Notes: generated by a model not told the origin, from the letters alone. 42,402 nucleotides of DNA from Christiangramia lutea (GCF_022489035.1 NZ_JAKVTV010000007.1:1-42402), one strand, 5' to 3'. Positions 8,288-17,575 are shown, counted from the stretch's first letter. A program made the numbers and translations.

Positions 8288-8493
8288 ACCTGCAATGGCT
8301 CCGCCAAATTTAAAATTCAAGTGCTGATCAAAAAAGTCCTAAACATAATTGGAACTGTTTAAATTCCCTCATATTGAAAATTGGATTTTTAAGAACATAA
8401 TTTTTTTAATTCCGATAAGAAGAAATTTAGAGGTGCCCTATCGCAGCGATGGTTTAGTCATTGATCTTACTCAACTCTGTCGCCACAGCAGGT
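8286..8493 (+). mobile_element. ORF-less cassette 10
   Basis: About 208 bases between two sites with no ORF longer than about 14 codons on either strand. Together with its sites it accounts for the only gene-free stretch over 300 bases (8151-8642). Its ends are complementary (TTACCTGC and GCAGGTAA), and the pairing resumes two bases further in (TGGC with GCCA), so it is a genuine cassette. It contains a T-run near 8400 and a moderately GC-rich tail (8433-8490). It could encode a small RNA or regulatory site, or be a decayed cassette. I see no recognisable RNA family. Confidence 0.75.
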
Positions 8494-8618
8494 AACAACG
8501 GTTCATCGCCAATAAGCGGTAACATTTAAAAGAAAATAATTAACTTGACCAACGAACCAATACTAAGCCGACAAATCCGCGTCCCCTACTCCGCCAACTG
8601 GCGATAACCGAGACCGTT
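8494..8618 (+). repeat. attC-like site 11 (type A)
   Basis: 125 bp. It closes the ORF-less cassette 10 (TTACCTGC and GCAGGTAA, perfect). Confidence 0.92.
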
Positions 8619-8642
8619 CTATGCAATTATAAAATTGATGAT

Positions 8643-9998
8643 TTGAGAAAACTATTTTTAATTCTAATTCTGTTTACTAATACTGTTTTTATCGCACAAA
8701 ATTCAGTGTCTAAACCTATACTTATAAAAAATATCAATTTAATTGATGGAACTGGAGGCGCAACTCAAGAAAATATATCCATTTTAATAGAAAATGGAAT
8801 ATTTAAGAAAATTGATGCTTACTCCAATTTTCAAAATTTGCAGAATATTCAAATTATTGATGGTAAGGACAAAACTATTATTCCTGGTTTAGTTGGAGTT
8901 CACAATCATCTTCATATTCCGGGAATTCCATTTTTAGGTGAAACTGCAACTAAACTATATTTAGCTGCGGGTGTAACTACAATTCAAACTTGCGGAGCAG
9001 CTTCTCCTTATAAGGAATTAGCAATTGCTGAAAAAATTGAAACTGGAGAAGCAATTGGTCCTAATATCATTCCTAGTGGACCATATATCACCGGAGAAGG
9101 TGGAAATCAAAATATGATTATTCCTAAAAATGAAAATCAGTTACGAGACACTATAAAATTCTGGGCAAAAAAAGGCGTTAAATGGTTTAAAGTTTATAGA
9201 AATATTGAGCCTGAATTCTTGGAAATAGTTATCGATGAAGCTCACATCAACAATACTAAAGTTACAGGACATCTTTGCTCTATAACATTCAAAGAAGCCT
9301 CAGAAATGGGAATAGATGCAATTGAGCACGGATTAAATAGTGTTTCCGACTTTAGAACAAACAAAAAAGCAGGAGAATGCTCAGGGTCAAGGGAATATAT
9401 AGATTCTTTAGATTTAGAGTCAATCGAAGTTGATAAGCTTTTGAATAAGTTAATAGAAAATAAAACAGTCTTAACTTCAACACTGAGCATTTATGAAGCC
9501 AGTATTCCATCTAGAAGCTTTTTAGATGAAAAGAGTGCTCAAATAATGTCTGAAACATTTCGAGAGAACTTTAAAGATTTAAATACTCCATTAGAAACTA
9601 ATGAAAATAGCAAAACCAGAGAGAAGCGTTTAAAACGTATAATGGACTTTGAATATAAATTTTTCAAAAAAGGTGGAATACTTTCAGCAGGTGTAGATGC
9701 AGGTCGACATATTTTACCAGGGTTTGGAGACCAGAGAAATTTTCTACTTTTAAGAGAAGCTGGATTTACTACTCCTGAAGCAATTAAAATAATGACCAAG
9801 AACGGAGCTACTAAATTAGGTAGGACAGATATCGGTACAATAGAAATTGGAAAAAGAGCAGATTTCGTGATTTTAGATGGAGATCTAATTAATGAGAAAA
9901 ATACAATTACAAAGGTTGAAGCAATTTATAAAAATGGAACTAGCTACAATCCAGAAAAGCTACTGCGAGATTTAAAAGGAAAATTTGGTGATTTATAA
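8643..9998 (+). CDS. exported amidohydrolase (copy 1)
   Basis: Cassette 11, 451 aa. TTG start followed by a Sec signal (to about residue 19, FIAQ). It shows the amidohydrolase fold of imidazolonepropionase-like enzymes: GLVGVHNHLH metal-binding motif (about residues 83-92), WFKVYRN with a candidate metal-bridging Lys, VTGHL, IEHG, and SAGVDAGRH with the catalytic Asp. The C-terminus is typical: GTIEIGKRADFVILDGD. Substrate unknown; the signal places it in the periplasm or outside. About 20-25 residues differ from the copy at 30270-31625. Confidence 0.88.
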   Translation: MRKLFLILILFTNTVFIAQNSVSKPILIKNINLIDGTGGATQENISILIENGIFKKIDAYSNFQNLQNIQIIDGKDKTIIPGLVGVHNHLHIPGIPFLGETATKLYLAAGVTTIQTCGAASPYKELAIAEKIETGEAIGPNIIPSGPYITGEGGNQNMIIPKNENQLRDTIKFWAKKGVKWFKVYRNIEPEFLEIVIDEAHINNTKVTGHLCSITFKEASEMGIDAIEHGLNSVSDFRTNKKAGECSGSREYIDSLDLESIEVDKLLNKLIENKTVLTSTLSIYEASIPSRSFLDEKSAQIMSETFRENFKDLNTPLETNENSKTREKRLKRIMDFEYKFFKKGGILSAGVDAGRHILPGFGDQRNFLLLREAGFTTPEAIKIMTKNGATKLGRTDIGTIEIGKRADFVILDGDLINEKNTITKVEAIYKNGTSYNPEKLLRDLKGKFGDL

Positions 9999-10006
9999 CT
10001 GCATAG

Positions 10007-10131
10007 AACAACGGTTCATCGCCAATAGCCGGTACCATTAGAAAGAAGATATTTAACTTGATCAACAAACCAATACTAAGCCGACAAATCCGCGTCCCCT
10101 ACTCCGCCAACTGGCGATAACCGAGACCGTT
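10007..10131 (+). repeat. attC-like site 12 (type A)
   Basis: 125 bp. It closes cassette 11. The stem TTCTATGCAATTATAAA with TTTATAACTGCATAGAA pairs at 16 of 17 positions. It shares the GCCGGTACC loop variant with site 36, which closes the sister amidohydrolase cassette. Confidence 0.93.
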
Positions 10132-10256
10132 AGCATTAATTAAATTTTTAGATCAGAACTAAAAAGTTTATAAGGTGTTAATAATTATAACGGTTATCAA
10201 TAAAAGTTAGCTTGCAATAATTGTAATTTCGGATATCTAACCTAAAACTTTTAAAA

Positions 10257-10466
10257 ATGGATGCTAAAACCATAATAAGTAGATTAAAGAACACTTCATA
10301 TAAGCATTCCGAGGCCGTAACTATAAAAAAGGAATTAAGACAGTTACCTTCATGGGAGAGAACTAGCGTTCTGAATAAACTTCGAGAAGAAAAAACTAGA
10401 AGTGATAACTCAGATGTTATCGATGTAATTAATGATATTATTAACGATTTTAGTCCTGAGAAATAA
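10257..10466 (+). CDS. small helical protein, first gene of three-gene cassette
   Basis: Cassette 12, 69 aa, ATG 10257 after a leader of about 125 bases that could hold a promoter. Charged and helical (SRLKNTSYKH, LPSWERTSVLNKLREE), no Cys or membrane segment. Its stop overlaps the next start (TAATG), so it is coupled to 10466-10960. Function unknown; it could be an antitoxin-like or regulatory partner of the HEPN-like third gene. Confidence 0.7.
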   Translation: MDAKTIISRLKNTSYKHSEAVTIKKELRQLPSWERTSVLNKLREEKTRSDNSDVIDVINDIINDFSPEK

Positions 10467-10960
10467 TGGCAGATTTTTATGGTTTTTCCATAATTGATAT
10501 CATTACAATCTCTATTTCAACTTTAGCAATAATTATTAGTGTTTGGGATAGAATATCTAATAATCTTGCTAACCAAAAATCCGATAAAAAAGCTGAAAAA
10601 GCTTTAAAACTTGCCCAAGGTGTTACCGAAATTGAAATTAGAAATTCAATTAGTCAAGCAAGACATCGAGTAGATAGTTTTGCAGTAGAACTCAAAAAAT
10701 TTAAAATTGATAATCCTACTGCAGATCTCTCTTCACATCAAACATTATTTTACTCCATTTTAGAAGACTTCATTAATCAATACGATCGAGCTTGCATGCT
10801 ATACCTCGATAATAAAATCGATAAGAAACGTTTCAAAAAAGAGTATAAAAAAGAATTGGTAAACCTTGTTGAAAATGGAAAATATAAGAACAAATATTTT
10901 AGTAAAAAAAATCTACGTTTTGAATCAATAATAAGCGTCTATAAAAAATTTAAAAAATGA
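10466..10960 (+). CDS. TM-anchored coiled-coil protein, second gene of three-gene cassette
   Basis: 164 aa. One N-terminal membrane helix (about residues 8-25, IIDIITISISTLAIIISVW), then a lysine-rich helical region likely to form a coiled coil. No enzyme motif seen. It overlaps both neighbours (TAATG upstream, ATGA downstream), so the three genes form one tight operon inside a single cassette. Confidence 0.75.
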   Translation: MADFYGFSIIDIITISISTLAIIISVWDRISNNLANQKSDKKAEKALKLAQGVTEIEIRNSISQARHRVDSFAVELKKFKIDNPTADLSSHQTLFYSILEDFINQYDRACMLYLDNKIDKKRFKKEYKKELVNLVENGKYKNKYFSKKNLRFESIISVYKKFKK

Positions 10961-11487
10961 GCAAAAAGTCTAAAGGTGAGAATGAGGAAAAAAGTGTAAG
11001 GTTAAAAGATATGACAGAAAGAAGTCTTAAGAATTTTAATAAGACTGAAGCACAAGGGTGGATTATAAATACAGCAATAAAAATAGAAGAGTTAGTAGAT
11101 TCAATTTTATTGAGATTTTTTAATCCAGATAACAGACAAATATTCATGGATTATGCATTGAATAGTTCAATAATGCACTATGGAGGAAAAATAAAGATTT
11201 TGAAAGCTATTGGAATTGACAATAAAACTTTTTCAAACCTGCAATATATTGGTTCAATACGAAATGCCTTTGCTCACACTAATATTAGTCACAAAATGAC
11301 AATAAATATTAAAAAACCCGCAAGCGAATCAACAACAAGTGTTTCTGATATAATGAGTGTTATGAATGGACAAGGAATAATAAAATCTAAAGATCCATAC
11401 GAGTTTTTAAAGGAATTTCTTGCACTATATCAACAAGTTGAACCAGTTCTAAATGAAAAAATTAAAGAGTTAGATAGTAAAAAGTAA
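10957..11487 (+). CDS. HEPN-like protein, third gene of three-gene cassette
   Basis: 176 aa, soluble and helical. IRNAFAHT gives R102, N103 and H107, matching the RNxxxH HEPN motif; upstream WIINTAIKIEELVDSILLRFF resembles the long first helix of HEPN or MtlR-like proteins. It ends in a charged tail. A membrane-anchored partner plus a HEPN protein suggests a sensor/effector arrangement, which is inference. It is not closely similar to the HEPN-like protein at 4935-5498. Confidence 0.7.
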   Translation: MSKKSKGENEEKSVRLKDMTERSLKNFNKTEAQGWIINTAIKIEELVDSILLRFFNPDNRQIFMDYALNSSIMHYGGKIKILKAIGIDNKTFSNLQYIGSIRNAFAHTNISHKMTINIKKPASESTTSVSDIMSVMNGQGIIKSKDPYEFLKEFLALYQQVEPVLNEKIKELDSKK

Positions 11488-11510
11488 GTTAGGAGAATTT
11501 AACTAATGCT

Positions 11511-11635
11511 AACATCGGTTCATCGCAAATAACGGGTATTGCAAAAAAAGTGTAATTTTAGAAACCAGGAAAGAAAATAGTTAAGCCGACAAGTCCGCGT
11601 CCCTACTCCCGCAACTTGCGATAACCGTAACCGTT
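11511..11635 (+). repeat. attC-like site 13 (type B)
   Basis: 125 bp, type B (ATCGCAA with TTGCGAT). It closes cassette 12. The ends TTAGCATTAATTAAATT and AATTTAACTAATGCTAA pair at 16 of 17 positions. Confidence 0.93.
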
Positions 11636-11656
11636 GTGTGCTATTTTAATTGAAAT

Positions 11657-12169
11657 TTGAACTTCATAGAAAACATATCCGACTACCTAAAATTTAAATT
11701 TTACTGGAGATTTCCAGATGTTATATTAGCAGCTATAATTTTAGATCAAGAAGAAAATCAAGTTTATGGTAGGGTAAAAAATGGATATGCAATTTTAGAA
11801 AGTTTACCATTACCCAAAACAGGTTATCGATATAAAGATATAGTCAAAGTTTCAAAAACTGATAAAGTCCAATTCTATAGAGAGGATAAAATTCAAGAAT
11901 TTAAAAGTCAAAAGATTTATAGAAAGTCAAATATTCCAACCTTTGTTTTTGGATTGAAATTGTCGGAATATCAAGATTATTTTCAACTACAAGAAAAATT
12001 CAGAGAATTTGGACATAAGATTTTGATACCAGATTTTAAAGCGGATAAAATTGGAAAATGGATAACAAGTTATGGCAGCTCTGACAATCTAAAACAAGTA
12101 AAAGAAATTTTAAAAAAGTTTACTGATTCTAATAAGAACTGCACAATAACGAATATTGAAAAAGCGTAA
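11657..12169 (+). CDS. hypothetical soluble protein
   Basis: Cassette 13, 170 aa, TTG start. No signal peptide or membrane helix. Mixed alpha/beta, basic, with KNGYAILESLPLP and DIVKVSKTDKVQFY. No family recognised with confidence. The only gene of its cassette. Confidence 0.7.
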   Translation: MNFIENISDYLKFKFYWRFPDVILAAIILDQEENQVYGRVKNGYAILESLPLPKTGYRYKDIVKVSKTDKVQFYREDKIQEFKSQKIYRKSNIPTFVFGLKLSEYQDYFQLQEKFREFGHKILIPDFKADKIGKWITSYGSSDNLKQVKEILKKFTDSNKNCTITNIEKA

Positions 12170-12180
12170 AAACAGCACAC

Positions 12181-12305
12181 AACAACGGTTCATCGCCAAT
12201 AGACGGTAGCGTTAGTAAGAAAATAATTAACTTGACCAACAAACCAATACTAAACCGACAAATCCGCGTCCCTTACTCCGCCAACTGGCGATAACCGAGA
12301 CCGTT
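12181..12305 (+). repeat. attC-like site 14 (type A)
   Basis: 125 bp. It closes cassette 13 (TTGTGTGCT and AGCACACAA, perfect). Confidence 0.93.
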
Positions 12306-12335
12306 GGCAATAATTTTAACATCAAGAATCTAACT

Positions 12336-12800
12336 ATGAAACAAAAACTACTTCCTTTAATTTTCCTTTTTATTAGTGTATTCTCATTTTCCCAAGAAAA
12401 TGAATTCTATGAGATGCTTAGATATCCAAAAGTTCTTATAAATGAGGATTTAGTAGCTTATACAGTCCATTTTCAAGAAACTAAAAATGGTGTAGAATTA
12501 GAAGAGCAAATGAATGAACCAAGCATAAATCATCCATTTAATATTTCTATTATTTCAAAAGAAAATAATGGGTTAATTCGAGTTGATAATGGAGATTCAA
12601 AAGATATTATTATTGATTTCTCATATATCTACAAAGGTCCAGAAGAAGATGGCACAACTATGTATCACTTTAATACAAAGGATGAAATGTACAGCGCTAC
12701 ATATTTCCTAAATAGAGATTTCAATGATTTTCTTACTTTGGAATTCAATCGTGATAAGAATAATAGAATGTCAATAACATATACAATATCAGAATTATAG
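12336..12800 (+). CDS. Sec-exported protein of unknown function
   Basis: First gene of cassette 14, 154 aa, ATG 12336. Signal peptide to about residue 20 (FSFSQ). The mature part is acidic and beta-like (FYEMLRYPKVLINEDLVAY). The next gene follows after 4 bases, so the two are co-transcribed. No family recognised. Confidence 0.75.
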   Translation: MKQKLLPLIFLFISVFSFSQENEFYEMLRYPKVLINEDLVAYTVHFQETKNGVELEEQMNEPSINHPFNISIISKENNGLIRVDNGDSKDIIIDFSYIYKGPEEDGTTMYHFNTKDEMYSATYFLNRDFNDFLTLEFNRDKNNRMSITYTISEL

Positions 12801-12804
12801 AGAA

Positions 12805-13413
12805 ATGATAAAAAAAGTTATTTCATTCATATTAGTCCTAACTCCCCTGATTTGTTTTTCACAAGACTTATCTTATAGCGATATAAATTTAGATTCTAAA
12901 ACATTAATTAGCTATCTCAACATTGATGAAAATTACTTTTCGGGTGGTAGTTCCGATTACCCTTATTTTCAAGGAAAAATTAATAATTCCTATATAAAAT
13001 TTTACAGGTCTGTATCAACAACCTGCGTAATAGATATTAAATCTGAACAAGATTATATTTCCTTAGTTAGAGAGATCCAAAAAAATGCTGAATTTCGATT
13101 CAAATTCTGTACTGATTATCAAGAACCTGTAGTTTATAATTATGTAACCTCTAACGGAAATAAAGTTCGATTCAATTTAAATCAAATGAGAATTTCAGTA
13201 GAATATCCATCCTCTGTTAGCTCATTAATGGATAGAAATTTTGGAATTACGCCAGTATTTGTATGCTTAAGCGAAGATGCTTATGCTTTTCATACAAATT
13301 TGAGATGTGAAGGACTTGGTAATTGTGAAACAGATATTGCGAAGTCAAATATCCAAGAAGCAAAAAAATATAATCTTAGTTTTTGCGAAATATGTACAAA
13401 TGATAACTATTAA
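12805..13413 (+). CDS. Sec-exported cysteine-containing protein
   Basis: Second gene of cassette 14, 202 aa. Signal peptide to about residue 20 (ICFSQ). The C-terminal half carries a cluster of cysteines (VCLSEDAYAFH, RCEGLGNCE, FCEICTN) that could form disulphides or bind metal. No family named. Probably co-expressed with 12336-12800. Confidence 0.75.
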   Translation: MIKKVISFILVLTPLICFSQDLSYSDINLDSKTLISYLNIDENYFSGGSSDYPYFQGKINNSYIKFYRSVSTTCVIDIKSEQDYISLVREIQKNAEFRFKFCTDYQEPVVYNYVTSNGNKVRFNLNQMRISVEYPSSVSSLMDRNFGITPVFVCLSEDAYAFHTNLRCEGLGNCETDIAKSNIQEAKKYNLSFCEICTNDNY

Positions 13414-13423
13414 AACTATTGCC

Positions 13424-13548
13424 AACAACGGCTCATCGCCAATAACGGGTTTAGTCGAAAAAGTGTAATTTTAGAAACCAGGAGACAAAACAAATAAGCC
13501 GACAAATCCGCGTCCCAACTCCCGCAACTGGCGATAGCCGAGACCGTT
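13424..13548 (+). repeat. attC-like site 15 (type B, GGCT variant)
   Basis: 125 bp. CGGCT on the left matches AGCCG on the right, where other sites have CGGTT and AACCG, a compensatory change. It closes cassette 14 (TTGGCAATA and TATTGCCAA). Confidence 0.93.
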
Positions 13549-13594
13549 GTAGCCAATATTTGCTAAGAAATTTACAACTTCAAATATTTTATTA

Positions 13595-13948
13595 ATGAGA
13601 ATATTCTACTGCTTAATTATAATTTCTCTAATACTGACCAGTTGTGGTAACACGATGGAAAATAAGAAAGTTAAAATTAAGAACTTCGAAGAAAAATTCA
13701 TTGATAGTTTAGTTCCTAGTGATGATATAAACTATTCAATTTTCTATATTAAAATTGAAGGTTATTCGAATGATACAATTAGAATAACTCCAAGCAAATC
13801 TGAAGATCAAGAACATTATTACTATTTAACTGGAGAGATTGAGAAAGAAATCAGACAGGATTATTATGGCGGATATAATACTTATATAACTTTTGATCCA
13901 TATAAGGCAACAGAAGGAAAGATAAAAATCACATATAGAATTAATTAA
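13595..13948 (+). CDS. small lipoprotein
   Basis: Cassette 15, 117 aa, ATG 13595. Signal peptide with lipobox LTSC at about residue 17. The mature part is short, charged and beta-like with several Tyr. No family recognised. About 90 bases of AT-rich sequence without ORF follow before the next site. Confidence 0.75.
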   Translation: MRIFYCLIIISLILTSCGNTMENKKVKIKNFEEKFIDSLVPSDDINYSIFYIKIEGYSNDTIRITPSKSEDQEHYYYLTGEIEKEIRQDYYGGYNTYITFDPYKATEGKIKITYRIN

Positions 13949-14038
13949 CAATTGTCAAAATTTAGAAAAAGTACTAATTAAAGGTCAAATGTTTTATTTT
14001 TTTTCGAAACTGTTTTCGAAGTCACAAATACTGGCAAC

Positions 14039-14163
14039 AACAACGGTTCATCGCCAATAAGCGGCAGCGTTAGAAAGAAAATAATTAACTTGATCAACAA
14101 AACAATAATAAGCCGACAAATCCGCGTCCCTTACTCCGCCAACTGGCGATAACCGAGACCGTT
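14039..14163 (+). repeat. attC-like site 16 (type A)
   Basis: 125 bp. It closes cassette 15 (TTGTAGCCA and TGGCAACAA, one A-A mismatch; pairing continues to position 16). Confidence 0.92.
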
Positions 14164-14181
14164 GTGTGTCATTAAATAATT

Positions 14182-14775
14182 ATGAGAATAGTTTCATTTT
14201 TTTTACTAGTAGTAATCTTTTTGTCTTGTAACAAAGAAGAAGAAGAAAAAAGAATAAAATATCACGAAATTGAAATTACAGCTTCCTCAATAAACCTTTT
14301 AGAAAAAAATATTACTAATAAAGATAATAGAAGCTACGTAAAAGAATTTATTGACTCTATAGGTAGAACAAAAAGACTAGAATTTTATAATTCAAGAGGA
14401 CAACTTGATTATCCTGGATCAGGATATTATGGTGGACCAATTATAAAATATCATTACGAACCGAATTCAATTACGGAAACAGCTTATACTTCTGACATAG
14501 ATTTAGCCAATGACTTTCAAACTTCAGAAGTGCCAAATCAGATCATATATTATTTAAATGATAAGAATGAAATTGATAGGACAGTTTTCAGATATAAGAT
14601 TGAGTTTAATATGGAAAAAGATCAATTAGATGAAATCATAAACAATTTAAAATTGTACAAAGATTTGATTCCTAATAGCGGACTTGAAACTCGTGAAATG
14701 GATTCAATATTTGGTTATCAATTTGCAACAGCCAGACTACACGGAATTAATTTTATTAAACCAAAATCGAACTAA
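14182..14775 (+). CDS. lipoprotein of unknown function
   Basis: Cassette 16, 197 aa. Signal peptide with lipobox FLSC at about residue 16, followed by NKEEEEKR, an acidic stretch suited to surface export in Flavobacteriia. The mature part has a Tyr/Gly segment (YPGSGYYGGP). ATG 14182 lies 18 bases after the core. Confidence 0.8.
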   Translation: MRIVSFFLLVVIFLSCNKEEEEKRIKYHEIEITASSINLLEKNITNKDNRSYVKEFIDSIGRTKRLEFYNSRGQLDYPGSGYYGGPIIKYHYEPNSITETAYTSDIDLANDFQTSEVPNQIIYYLNDKNEIDRTVFRYKIEFNMEKDQLDEIINNLKLYKDLIPNSGLETREMDSIFGYQFATARLHGINFIKPKSN

Positions 14776-14789
14776 TTTAACGAACACAC

Positions 14790-14914
14790 AACAACGGTTC
14801 ATCGCCAATAAGCGGCACCGCTAGATAGAAAATAATTAACTTGACCAACTAATTAATACTAAGCTGACAAATCCGCGTCCCCTACTCCGCCAACTGGCGA
14901 TAACCGGGACCGTT
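14790..14914 (+). repeat. attC-like site 17 (type A)
   Basis: 125 bp. It closes cassette 16 (TTGTGTGT and ACACACAA). Beyond position 8 the pairing needs a one-base bulge, an exception in the array. Confidence 0.92.
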
Positions 14915-14924
14915 GCCCACAATT

Positions 14925-15698
14925 ATGAAGAAAATCGATAATAAAGAAATTGTTACTAGTACTGCTAAATCAATATTTGGTGTTATTCCTTTCGGTGGAG
15001 CAGCCCTGGATGAATTATTCTTCGAATATAATGGAAGAATAAAACAAAAAAGATTAAACCGATTTGTAGAAATTCTTGCAGACAATTTTACAGCCGAAAA
15101 AGATATTAATATCGATAATATTAAAACCGAGGACTTCAATGATTTATTTGAAGCTGTTATAAGAAGAGTTGTACAAACTAAATCAGAATTGAAATTACTT
15201 CGCTTTAAAGATATTCTGATTAAAGAATTAAATAATCCAACTCAGGAAACGGAATTAATCGACATATATCTTGATTTAATAAGTTCACTTTCTGAAGAAG
15301 AATTAATAATTCTGCTAAGCCATAAAGACTTTGACAAGTCCTATGATGAAGAAAGAAAACAACTAGATAATCTAAATGAAAGATATACTAAGGTTAAAGA
15401 AAATCAGCGAAGTGAGTCTATAATAATTGGAAGATCAAAATATCAAGACGAATATGAAACTGTGACTAAACAGATTAATCAGATCAATGAAAAACACAAA
15501 AAATTAGAGAAATATAGAAATGCTAATTATTATAATCTAACCGAGCAAAAATTCATTTTTTACAAGCAAAGATTATTTTCAAAAGGTCTCATTCTTGACT
15601 GGGGAATTGGTAGAATTGGTGTTGATCCTTTTGAAATGATGAGTATAACTCAATTTGGTGCGGAGTTTATAGATTTCATAAAAAATAGCGACACATAA
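14925..15698 (+). CDS. hypothetical protein, glycine-rich N-terminus and coiled coil
   Basis: Cassette 17, 257 aa. ATG 14925 lies 10 bases after the core; an in-frame TTG at 14913 falls inside it. The N-terminus has SIFGVIPFGGAALDELFF, a short amphipathic stretch, then helices. A long charged helical segment (about residues 140-205) looks like a coiled coil. The C-terminus has LILDWGIGRIG. This composition recurs in uncharacterised bacterial proteins near mobile or defence genes, but I cannot name a family. Confidence 0.7.
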   Translation: MKKIDNKEIVTSTAKSIFGVIPFGGAALDELFFEYNGRIKQKRLNRFVEILADNFTAEKDINIDNIKTEDFNDLFEAVIRRVVQTKSELKLLRFKDILIKELNNPTQETELIDIYLDLISSLSEEELIILLSHKDFDKSYDEERKQLDNLNERYTKVKENQRSESIIIGRSKYQDEYETVTKQINQINEKHKKLEKYRNANYYNLTEQKFIFYKQRLFSKGLILDWGIGRIGVDPFEMMSITQFGAEFIDFIKNSDT

Positions 15699-15706
15699 CT
15701 GTGGGC

Positions 15707-15831
15707 AACAACGGTTCATCGCCAATAAGCGGCACCGTTAGTAAGAAAATAATTAACTTGACCAACAAACCAATACTAAGCCGACAAAGCCGCGTCCCCT
15801 ACTCCGCCAACTGGCGATAACCGAGACCGTT
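15707..15831 (+). repeat. attC-like site 18 (type A)
   Basis: 125 bp. It closes cassette 17 (TTGCCCACAATTAT and ATAACTGTGGGCAA pair at 13 of 14 positions). Confidence 0.93.
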
Positions 15832-15865
15832 GGCAACAAGCTTGACATAAATTGAATAAAGAAGA

Positions 15866-16345
15866 ATGGCATTTTGGAATAATCTAAATTTTACTTTAAA
15901 AAGGAAACCAAAAAATCCGACTGAATTCGTCCAAAGATTTATTCAGGATTGTAAAAAAAGCCGTGTTCAATTAGAAATAATTAGAGAAGACCAAGTCCTA
16001 ATCCAAGTGGACTCACTCCGATATACACCATCTTGGTTTAAAATTTTCAAAATTGATCCAGAAGAATTTAAAAATGGATATGCAATCTTCTTTATTCTAG
16101 ATCAGAAAGAATTGGAAAAAAACCAAAAATATATCGAACTAAAAAAATCAGATTTAGAACTCCTGGAACATGATGAAATGCTTGAAAACACTCCAATAAA
16201 AACATTTGTGAAATTTATAAAGCAGACAAATGATCCGATTAAACTAGGCTTGGAAATGAAGAATATAATCGATGTTATTTTTAAAACAAATGAAAAAGAT
16301 CCACAGGCACTTTTTAATTTAAGATATTTAGATGTTCAAGGTTAA
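15866..16345 (+). CDS. hypothetical soluble protein
   Basis: Cassette 18, 159 aa, ATG 15866. No signal or membrane helix; basic N-terminus, then mixed alpha/beta with many Lys and Glu. No motif or family recognised. The only gene of its cassette. Confidence 0.7.
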   Translation: MAFWNNLNFTLKRKPKNPTEFVQRFIQDCKKSRVQLEIIREDQVLIQVDSLRYTPSWFKIFKIDPEEFKNGYAIFFILDQKELEKNQKYIELKKSDLELLEHDEMLENTPIKTFVKFIKQTNDPIKLGLEMKNIIDVIFKTNEKDPQALFNLRYLDVQG

Positions 16346-16357
16346 ACGCCAGTTGCC

Positions 16358-16482
16358 AACAACGGCTCATCGCCAATAACGGGTTTAGTCGAAAAAGTGC
16401 AATTTTAGAAATCAAGAAATAAAACAAATAAGCCGACAACTCCGCATCCCAACTCCCGCAACTGGCGATAGCCGAGACCGTT
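16358..16482 (+). repeat. attC-like site 19 (type B, GGCT variant)
   Basis: 125 bp, with CGGCT matched by AGCCG. It closes cassette 18 (TTGGCAAC and GTTGCCAA). Confidence 0.93.
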
Positions 16483-16618
16483 GGCAGCAATATGTTTGGA
16501 TATCTGAGTTTTACATAATATTTCAAAGAATAAAAGATCACTTTTATCTAAATTTTTATCTTTTACCGTTATAATTTAATTTTTAGTGATAATTTACTTA
16601 AGCACTAATTTTTTAATT

Positions 16619-17575
16619 ATGGTTTTAGTTTTTAGAAGAATTTTAATAATTACAATTTTAGCCCTAACAAACTTTTCCTGCTCCACCGATAATCAAACTG
16701 ATGATCAAGAGAATTCCTCTGATCAAGAGGATATAATTTTCATACCTGATGAAAATTTTAGAAATACACTATTAAATAAAAATTGTGTTGATACAAATGG
16801 AGATTTAGTTCCAGAAAGTAATGTGGATTTGAATAATGATGAAAAAATACAAAGAAGCGAAGCTGAATCAGTGACACATTTAATATTAGATTTTGATTAT
16901 GGTTCGCCTAAAAAATTTGTGGATTTACAGGGAATAGAAAACTTTATAAATATTCAGAATCTAATAATTTCAGGAAGTGGTGGAAATGCAGATAATTTTG
17001 ATCAAGTTTTAAATACAGAAAACCTTAGTTATGACCTTAGTAATTTAAAAAAGTTAGAATATCTTTCCATTAAAACTTTGGCTACTGAGCATTTTGATAA
17101 TTTAAATCTCTCTGGATTAAATAACCTGTTAAAACTAGATTTGTCAGGAAATCGTCCAATTAATTATGGTGGAGATTATGATAATCAATTAATGAACGTT
17201 GATTTACAAGGTTCCGAAAATCTAAAAGAATTAAATGCTTCTAATAGTTTTGTCATTTTAGATTTCTGTCAAGTTCCGAATCTAGAAAAACTAAATCTAT
17301 TTTACATGGAAGGCGCTGAACCAGAAGTATTTGACTTTCATTGTTTAACCAAACTAAAATGGCTCAATATAGGAGAGAATATGATTGAATCATTAATATT
17401 GAAGAATTCTTCTGTATTAGATACATTTATAACAGATGGTGTTGGTTCTAGTGGTACAAACCCCATTTATCCTTATCCACAAATTATTTGCATAGATAAT
17501 ATTCAACAAGAAATAGATCAAATCTCCCCAATAGTTGGAGAAAATACAACTGTTACATTTGATTGTTCATTTTAA
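16619..17575 (+). CDS. leucine-rich-repeat-like lipoprotein
   Basis: Cassette 19, 318 aa. I choose ATG 16619 because it gives a normal lipoprotein signal (lipobox NFSC, followed by STDNQTDDQE). An upstream GTG at 16586 only lengthens it. The middle carries irregular repeats of the type L..L..L.L.GN (LLKLDLSGNRP, LKELNAS, LEKLNLF, LKWLNIGEN), like the degenerate LRR proteins of Flavobacteriia. The end has a Cys pair (ICIDNIQQ and TFDCSF). Likely surface-exposed; ligand unknown. A leader of about 137 bases could hold its promoter. Confidence 0.8.
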   Translation: MVLVFRRILIITILALTNFSCSTDNQTDDQENSSDQEDIIFIPDENFRNTLLNKNCVDTNGDLVPESNVDLNNDEKIQRSEAESVTHLILDFDYGSPKKFVDLQGIENFINIQNLIISGSGGNADNFDQVLNTENLSYDLSNLKKLEYLSIKTLATEHFDNLNLSGLNNLLKLDLSGNRPINYGGDYDNQLMNVDLQGSENLKELNASNSFVILDFCQVPNLEKLNLFYMEGAEPEVFDFHCLTKLKWLNIGENMIESLILKNSSVLDTFITDGVGSSGTNPIYPYPQIICIDNIQQEIDQISPIVGENTTVTFDCSF

